Shown one piece after another: positions 19,515 to 23,738 of a DNA stretch of 23,738 nt (position 1 is its first letter; every line of letters begins with the position of its first letter). The DNA is taken from assembly GCA_049999725.1 (NCBI GenBank), contig JBNGIS010018667.1, positions 1-23,738 of the forward strand, written 5' to 3'. This DNA comes from Haplomitrium mnioides. Lineage: Eukaryota > Marchantiophyta > Haplomitriopsida > Calobryales. The notes under the pieces were generated by a model. The model worked only from the letters and a program-made list of their open reading frames with translations. It searched no databases and had not been told where the DNA came from. A program made the translations under genes and the position numbers.

Positions 19515-19707
19515 AAGAAGGCATTCATAGCACCTCAATAGAAGATTTGGGAAGATCGAGTACAACCTCATTCAAGGCAACTACCTCTGTATGTGATTGG
19601 ATCAAAGCCAATAAAAAACATGATGTGGCATTTTTGGGACTCATACGTGAGGTCAAAATTGAAGGGAGGACTCAAAGCATAAAGTCCCACATGAACTTCA
19701 AAGGGTT
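19515..19707 (+). pseudogene. Protease to RT linker, element 2
   Basis: Continuation of pol in a shifted register (19508-19711), with AFLGLIREV typical of the linker between protease and RT in this group. It ends at TGA 19709-19711. Confidence 0.6.
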
Positions 19708-20614
19708 TTGAAAGAATTTCACGATGTTTTTTCCAACAATTTACCTCATGGTTTGTTGCTTAAGCGATCTATTGATCACAAGATTGAGGTTATTCCAAGA
19801 AGTACTCCACTATGCAAGGCACTATATCGTTTACCTCCTCATAAATTGGAAGAATGCAAAACTCAAATCATTGAATTATTGGAGAAAAGATTTATTCAGC
19901 CAAGCATCTCTCTTTATGGTGCGTTAGTGTTATTTGTGAAAAGGAAGATGGGAGTTTGAGGATGTGTATCGACTATCAAGCGCTCAACCAACAAACAGTG
20001 AAAAATAATATCCATTACCAAGAATGGACGATTTATTTGATCAACTTCAAGGAGCAAACTACTTTACCAAATTGGATTTCAGAAGTGGATGCAACTAAAT
20101 CCAAATTTCAGAAGGTGATGTGCAGAAAATAGTATTTCAAAGTCAATATGGGCATTTTGAATATCTGGTTATGGTATTTGGATTAACTAATGCTCTTGCA
20201 ACCTTTATGGATCTAAAAAACGATATTTTTTTATCTTTTTTGGATAAGTTTGTTATTTTTTTCTTAGATGACATTCTTATTTACAGCAAAAATCTTCATG
20301 AGCATCAAAAACACCTTCGTTTGGTATTGAAGGTACTTCGAGACCACAAACTATATGTTAAGAAGTCAAAATATGAAATTGAGAAGAGAGAGGTTGACTA
20401 CTTGGGTCACCGAGTGAGTGCGGTAGGAATTCAGGTCATGGATGAGAAGGTGGAGGCTATTCAAAAATAGAAAGATCTTAGTGATCAAACAAAAGTGAGA
20501 GGACTTTTTGGGCTAATTGGGTTTTATCATCAATTTGTGAAAGGTTTTGTACAAATAGGAAAACTGTTGACCAATTTTCTCAAGAAAAATCACATATAGA
20601 CATGGGGAGCCGCA
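19708..20614 (+). pseudogene. Reverse transcriptase, element 2, frameshifts and stops
   Basis: The domain begins with FHDVFSNNLPHGL, RSIDHKIEVIP, LYRLPPHKLEECK and SLYGALVLFVKR. A frameshift near 19940 ends the frame at TGA 19957. The next register gives LRMCIDYQALNQQTV, and a second shift near 20010 gives PRMDDLFDQLQGANYFTKLDF, with the first catalytic Asp at 20075. TAA at 20096 follows where CAA (Gln) is usual. The frame from 20099 is then open to TAG 20468 and holds FEYLVMVFGLTNA and the intact FLDDILIYS box (Asp-Asp at 20267-20272), VDYLGHRVSA. Further stops fall at 20597 and about 20612. The FTKLDFRSG and FLDDILIYS blocks suggest the chromovirus side of Ty3/gypsy; no chromodomain was seen. 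Confidence 0.9.
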
Positions 20615-21100
20615 AAATAATTGGCATTTCAAGCATTGAAGAAATCACTTCTTCATGCTCCTATTCTCAAATGGTATGACTCTAAACGACCAATAAAACT
20701 TTCAGTTGATGCATCGAGAAAAGCTATAGGTGGGGTTTCGCAACAAGAATGCGAGGATGGTTGGCATCCTATTGCTTTCTTCTCTAGAAAGTTAAGTGAC
20801 ACAGAGCAACATTACCATACCACAGAGCGAGAGGAGCTAGTAATTGTCTTATCAACCAAGCATTGGAAGCATTATCTAGGAGACAAAGAGTTTATTGTTG
20901 AGACTAACATAAACCTCTACTCTATCTCAAAACACAAAAAGATCTTTCCAAAAGGCAGATTCCATGGCCAGAGTGGCAACAATGCTTTCACATGAAGATG
21001 GTGTATGTGGAAGGAAAATGCCAAATACAGATGCTTTGACCGGCATGCCTCAACTCAACATCTTGTCAGAAGTTGCAATACATCTTATATGATGGTAAAA
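20615..21100 (+). pseudogene. RNase H and connection, element 2
   Basis: Same register as the RT from 20099. LKLSVDASRKAIGG carries the first catalytic Asp (20708) and TEREEL the Glu (20825); HWKHYLGDKEFIVETN has Asn where the third Asp (TDH) is usual, so the site is damaged. Similarity in this frame stops near 20930; the following register gives DALTGMPQLNIL (near 21030-21062), the usual pre-integrase linker, so a frameshift lies between. Confidence 0.87.
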
Positions 21101-21163
21101 AATGATGGCTGCAATCAAAGAAGATGAAGAGACAATTACTGCACAACAAAAGAAGTTAGTAAA

Positions 21164-21410
21164 TTGGTAAGAGGTTTGATTTTCTTCCAAGATAAGGTAT
21201 GGGTTTTTTATAATATCACGCTTTGCTTTGAAGTTTTGCATGAAGCACATGACTCTTCTATTGGTGGACATGTTGGAATCAAGAAGACATTGGAAAATCT
21301 TCAATGTGTTTATTATTGGCCTAAGATGCACCAAGATGTGGAGGCATATGTTTGGAATTGTTTGGCTTGTCAACAGAAAAAATCTACCAATCTTATACAT
21401 GGAGGCTTAT
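21164..21410 (+). pseudogene. Integrase zinc-binding domain, element 2, cut by solo LTR
   Basis: HEAHDSSIGGHVG supplies the His pair and WNCLACQQ the Cys pair (HHCC fold), with VYYWPKMHQDVEAYV between them. The frame is open from 21164 to GGLL at 21409, where the solo LTR enters. The catalytic core continues in the same register past the LTR: subtracting the LTR plus one CTTAT (574 bp) leaves a multiple of three. Confidence 0.9.
21406..21410 (+). repeat. Target site duplication CTTAT, left
   Basis: CTTAT directly before the solo LTR equals CTTAT directly after it (21980-21984). Five bases is the usual length for Ty3/gypsy integration. Confidence 0.88.
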
Positions 21411-21979
21411 TATAACGGTCACTAACTTTAGTAAGCTATAGCTAAAAATAATGTCAACTATCTTTAAAAAGCTATTACTAAGTTAGAGTAGCAAAAAGCA
21501 ATTGCTATTATAGAGAATTGGACACGTGGCACGAGGAGAGGAAGTCAACGAATTAAAGTGAAAGAGGGAGTCTAGATAGACTACTTTAGAAGAGGATAAG
21601 GACACGTGGCAAGCGGAGAATTAAAGTAAAAGGAAGGTTCTAAAGATAAGGACACATGGCAGAAGTAGAACTAAAGAGATGGAAGGTTCTAAGGATAAGG
21701 ACACGTGGCAGAAGGAGAACAAAAGTAAAAGGGTGGTTCAATTAGAGTGAGAGAGAAAAGAGGGGTCCAATTAGAAGAGGATAGAAAAGGAACCAATGGG
21801 GTTCCTCCACCTATGTAAGCAAAGTGCTTTCTCTCAAGTATATAAAGAAGGGAGAGTGCCTTGTTTGGCATCTCTTACCTTGTGGGTTTTCCAAGTTCTT
21901 TGTGCGCTTCTCTTATGCTAACTTGTATGTGTTGTATTTGTACTAACTTATGTGTGTAATGTGGGTGTGTAGTGTTACA
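21411..21979 (+). mobile_element. Solo LTR of the element 2 family
   Basis: 569 bp, starting TATAACGGTCACTAAC (TG changed to TA) and ending AGTGTTACA, clearly the same family and orientation as 16899-17470. There is no primer site after it and no internal sequence attached; integrase coding sequence resumes at once. It is flanked by CTTAT. It is therefore a solo LTR left by LTR-LTR recombination of a later insertion, and not the 3' LTR of element 2. ACACGTGGC cores lie at 21522, 21602 and 21701, with an ACACATGGC variant at 21652. CCAAT is at 21793 and TATATAAAG at 21839. Confidence 0.93.
21522..21709 (+). promoter_or_regulatory. Repeated G-box/ABRE-like cores in LTR U3
   Basis: ACACGTGGC occurs at 21522-21530, 21602-21610 and 21701-21709 and ACACATGGC at 21652-21660, spaced about 80, 50 and 49 bases. 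Each sits in a repeat with GGATAAGG before it and AGAA..AAAG after it. The motif equals the ABA-response/G-box consensus bound by plant bZIP and bHLH factors. Function in this LTR is an inference. Confidence 0.7.
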
Positions 21980-21984
21980 CTTAT
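21980..21984 (+). repeat. Target site duplication CTTAT, right
   Basis: Right copy of the 5-bp duplication made by the solo LTR insertion; the integrase frame picks up directly after it. Confidence 0.88.
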
Positions 21985-22844
21985 TATAACCACTTCCCAT
22001 CCCCAATTGATGATGAGAACATGTGATTATAGACATTGTGTGTGAGTTACCACGTACTTCTACAAGTTATGACGCTATCATTGTTTTTGTAGACAAACTC
22101 AGCAAAATGGTCCATATTTGTCTAACGATCAAGTCAGTGACAATTCCTGAGTTAGCTTGCAAATATTTGGAAGTCGTGTACTTTCATCATGGTCTCTCTA
22201 AAGTAATTATTTTTTATTACGAGACTCAATTCACTAGCATGTTTTGGCGCACAATATTTGGTCTATTAAAAACCAAATTAGCTATGTCTACTATCTACCA
22301 CCCTGAATTTGATGGTCAAATTGAACGAGCTAATCATACAATTGAAAATATGTTGCGAGCATTTACCTTGGAAGAACAAGAAGAATGGGATTGGCTACTA
22401 CCTCTTGTAGAGTTCTCTTACAATAACTCTATCACTAGTTCCACAAGAGCTACACATTTCTTTTTGATGTGCAGTGAGCTTCCAACCACAATCTCTAGTC
22501 TTCACTCGGCATCACCATTCACCTTAAAGAGTCCAGCTACTAATGATTTTCTTCATCATCTACACCACAACATTCGACAAGCCAAGACAAACCTTGAAGT
22601 AGCTTGTAATCAGCAAAAGCAATATGCTAATGCTCATCGTTGGGAGGTGACTTTTGTTGTAGGTGACAAAGTCTGGCTATCCACTTCCAATGTTCCTTTG
22701 CTTCATTCTTGTAAGATTAGTGCTTGCTTTATTGGCCCTTTTTCTATCTCTACTCGTTGTCGTAGCATAGCAGTAGCATTCCAACCCCGAAAAGAACAAC
22801 CAAGGATCGAACCGCGCAAGATCTATATAGAAATCTGCTCTTGA
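21985..22844 (+). pseudogene. Integrase catalytic core and C-terminus, element 2
   Basis: Just after the duplication the pol frame reads PLPIP with TAA and TGA codons, then opens at 22023 for 273 codons. The first catalytic Asp is in IIDIVCELPRTS (22032). In the second block, YYETQFTSMFW, the usual Asp is missing. The Glu is present in DGQIERANHTIE (22323). NNSITSSTRATHFF and the C-terminal GDKVWLSTSNVPLLHSCKISACFIGPF are typical. After GPF (about 22740) similarity fades and the frame ends at TGA 22842. Loss of the second Asp would abolish catalysis. Confidence 0.88.
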
Positions 22845-23738
22845 CACACTTTTATCAACTTTCCAGGTTCTTTAAAGAGTTCTGAAACTGCACTCTATCA
22901 GTTTAGAGATGGACCGCTCTCCACTCTAGGACTGACAACCTTCCTCCTACAAAACCAAACACAAAAATACTGACTACTTCACAACAACCCCATACAAACA
23001 CACACATAGGACACAAACCTAGGACTACCCAGACTGTATGACTGACATTTCTAGAACAAGACAGTTGTTGTACAGGCTGATTTTAAACAGAAGCTGTATT
23101 AGAGAATTCCCAAGCAACCAGTTACCCAACCTGCTTGAAATTCTCACACCAACACTCCCATACCTACCCTCGTTACAACCTCTCTCTTCCCCTCAAATTA
23201 GACACTCAGGCCCCTCCAACCCAAGACATCCCAGAGCTCTGCACTGAGAACACAGCTATGGAACGACCCACCTGATCTCACATCCAACTGCTGCTCCTCC
23301 AACCACCGATAACTCTGTTTATTTGTGAAATGCCCACCTATTCCATAGGCACACACAAACTTGAACACTTCCTTGTTCTGCTCCAATCTCCCACCCAGAC
23401 TCCACTGACTGGAAAACCACCGCAGGTCCAACCACCGCAGGACAGAACAGAATTCATAACAGAATTGATTGATCATTCAAACCTTCCCCAATCACAATAT
23501 GAGACTCAGACTTCAATTCCACCAACAGAAACACCTCAGGCAACTCCCTCCATGCACTCCCCTGATGAAAAAATTGTCTGATCCTTCCAACTGCCAACTG
23601 CAAAAGTTACATCAACCCACTCTAGTTTCTGAATCCATCCCCATCCTCAAACTGCTCCTCACAAATCTGCAATAAAGAAAAATGAGAAGGAGACCTCACA
23701 GACATGAACACTCAATATATTTCTTGCAAAACACATGT
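22845..23738. other. C/A-rich unassigned tail
   Basis: Composition changes to C- and A-rich on the plus strand, unlike element 2. Overlapping frames exist on both strands (plus 23038-23247, 23330-23581; minus 23198-23476), none with a domain I recognise. No LTR or polypurine tract of element 2 is seen. It may be a Pro/Thr-rich 3' part of the element, another inserted repeat, or host DNA. Confidence 0.4.

Noticed and set aside
21411-21979. Reading this LTR as the 3' LTR of element 2
   Set aside because: Integrase coding sequence continues in register immediately after it, and it has its own CTTAT duplication, so it is a separate nested insertion.
23198-23476. 92-codon minus-strand frame in the C-rich tail
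   Set aside because: Overlapped by equally open plus-strand frames and without any known domain; composition explains it.

Overview
The window looks like repeat-rich, intergenic land-plant nuclear DNA. The evidence is two decayed plant-type Ty3/gypsy LTR retrotransposons, Met-tRNA-type primer binding sites, AT-rich composition and a long tandem satellite. I found no intact host gene, tRNA, rRNA or CRISPR array. The species cannot be told from the sequence; a seed plant with a retrotransposon-rich genome is a guess.

Layout: 1-260 holds a small 50-bp minisatellite. 261-4798 is AT-rich or purine-rich DNA with simple repeats and no gene I can support. 4799-9888 is a head-to-tail array of a ~530-bp unit, nine full copies and one truncated copy, rich in short inverted repeats. 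9889-10543 is unassigned. From about 10544 to 16898 lies the 5' and middle part of Ty3/gypsy element 1: a possible short LTR, a primer binding site, then gag, protease, reverse transcriptase, RNase H and integrase, broken by stops and frameshifts. Inside the element 1 integrase, at 16899, starts Ty3/gypsy element 2: LTR 16899-17470, Met-type primer binding site, gag with a CCHC knuckle, protease, RT, RNase H and integrase, also decayed. Inside the element 2 integrase sits a solo LTR of the same family (21411-21979) flanked by the 5-bp duplication CTTAT. The region is therefore a three-level nest, and the rest of both elements (3' LTRs, end of element 1) must lie beyond the right edge or be lost. 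22845-23738 is C/A-rich, unlike the element, and unassigned.

How the parts work together: each element once encoded Gag (particle), protease (processing), RT/RNase H (cDNA synthesis) and integrase (insertion), transcribed from the LTR promoter and primed by a host tRNA. None is now intact, so both elements are non-autonomous fossils. The youngest datable event is the solo LTR, whose boundaries and target duplication are exact and whose G-box repeats are better preserved than those of the element 2 LTR.

The least ordinary content is the 530-bp array, with signs of a four-unit higher-order period and two hairpins kept in nearly every copy, and the family LTR that carries repeated ACACGTGGC boxes. 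I did not find a clear new functional system; these are the best candidates for a second look.
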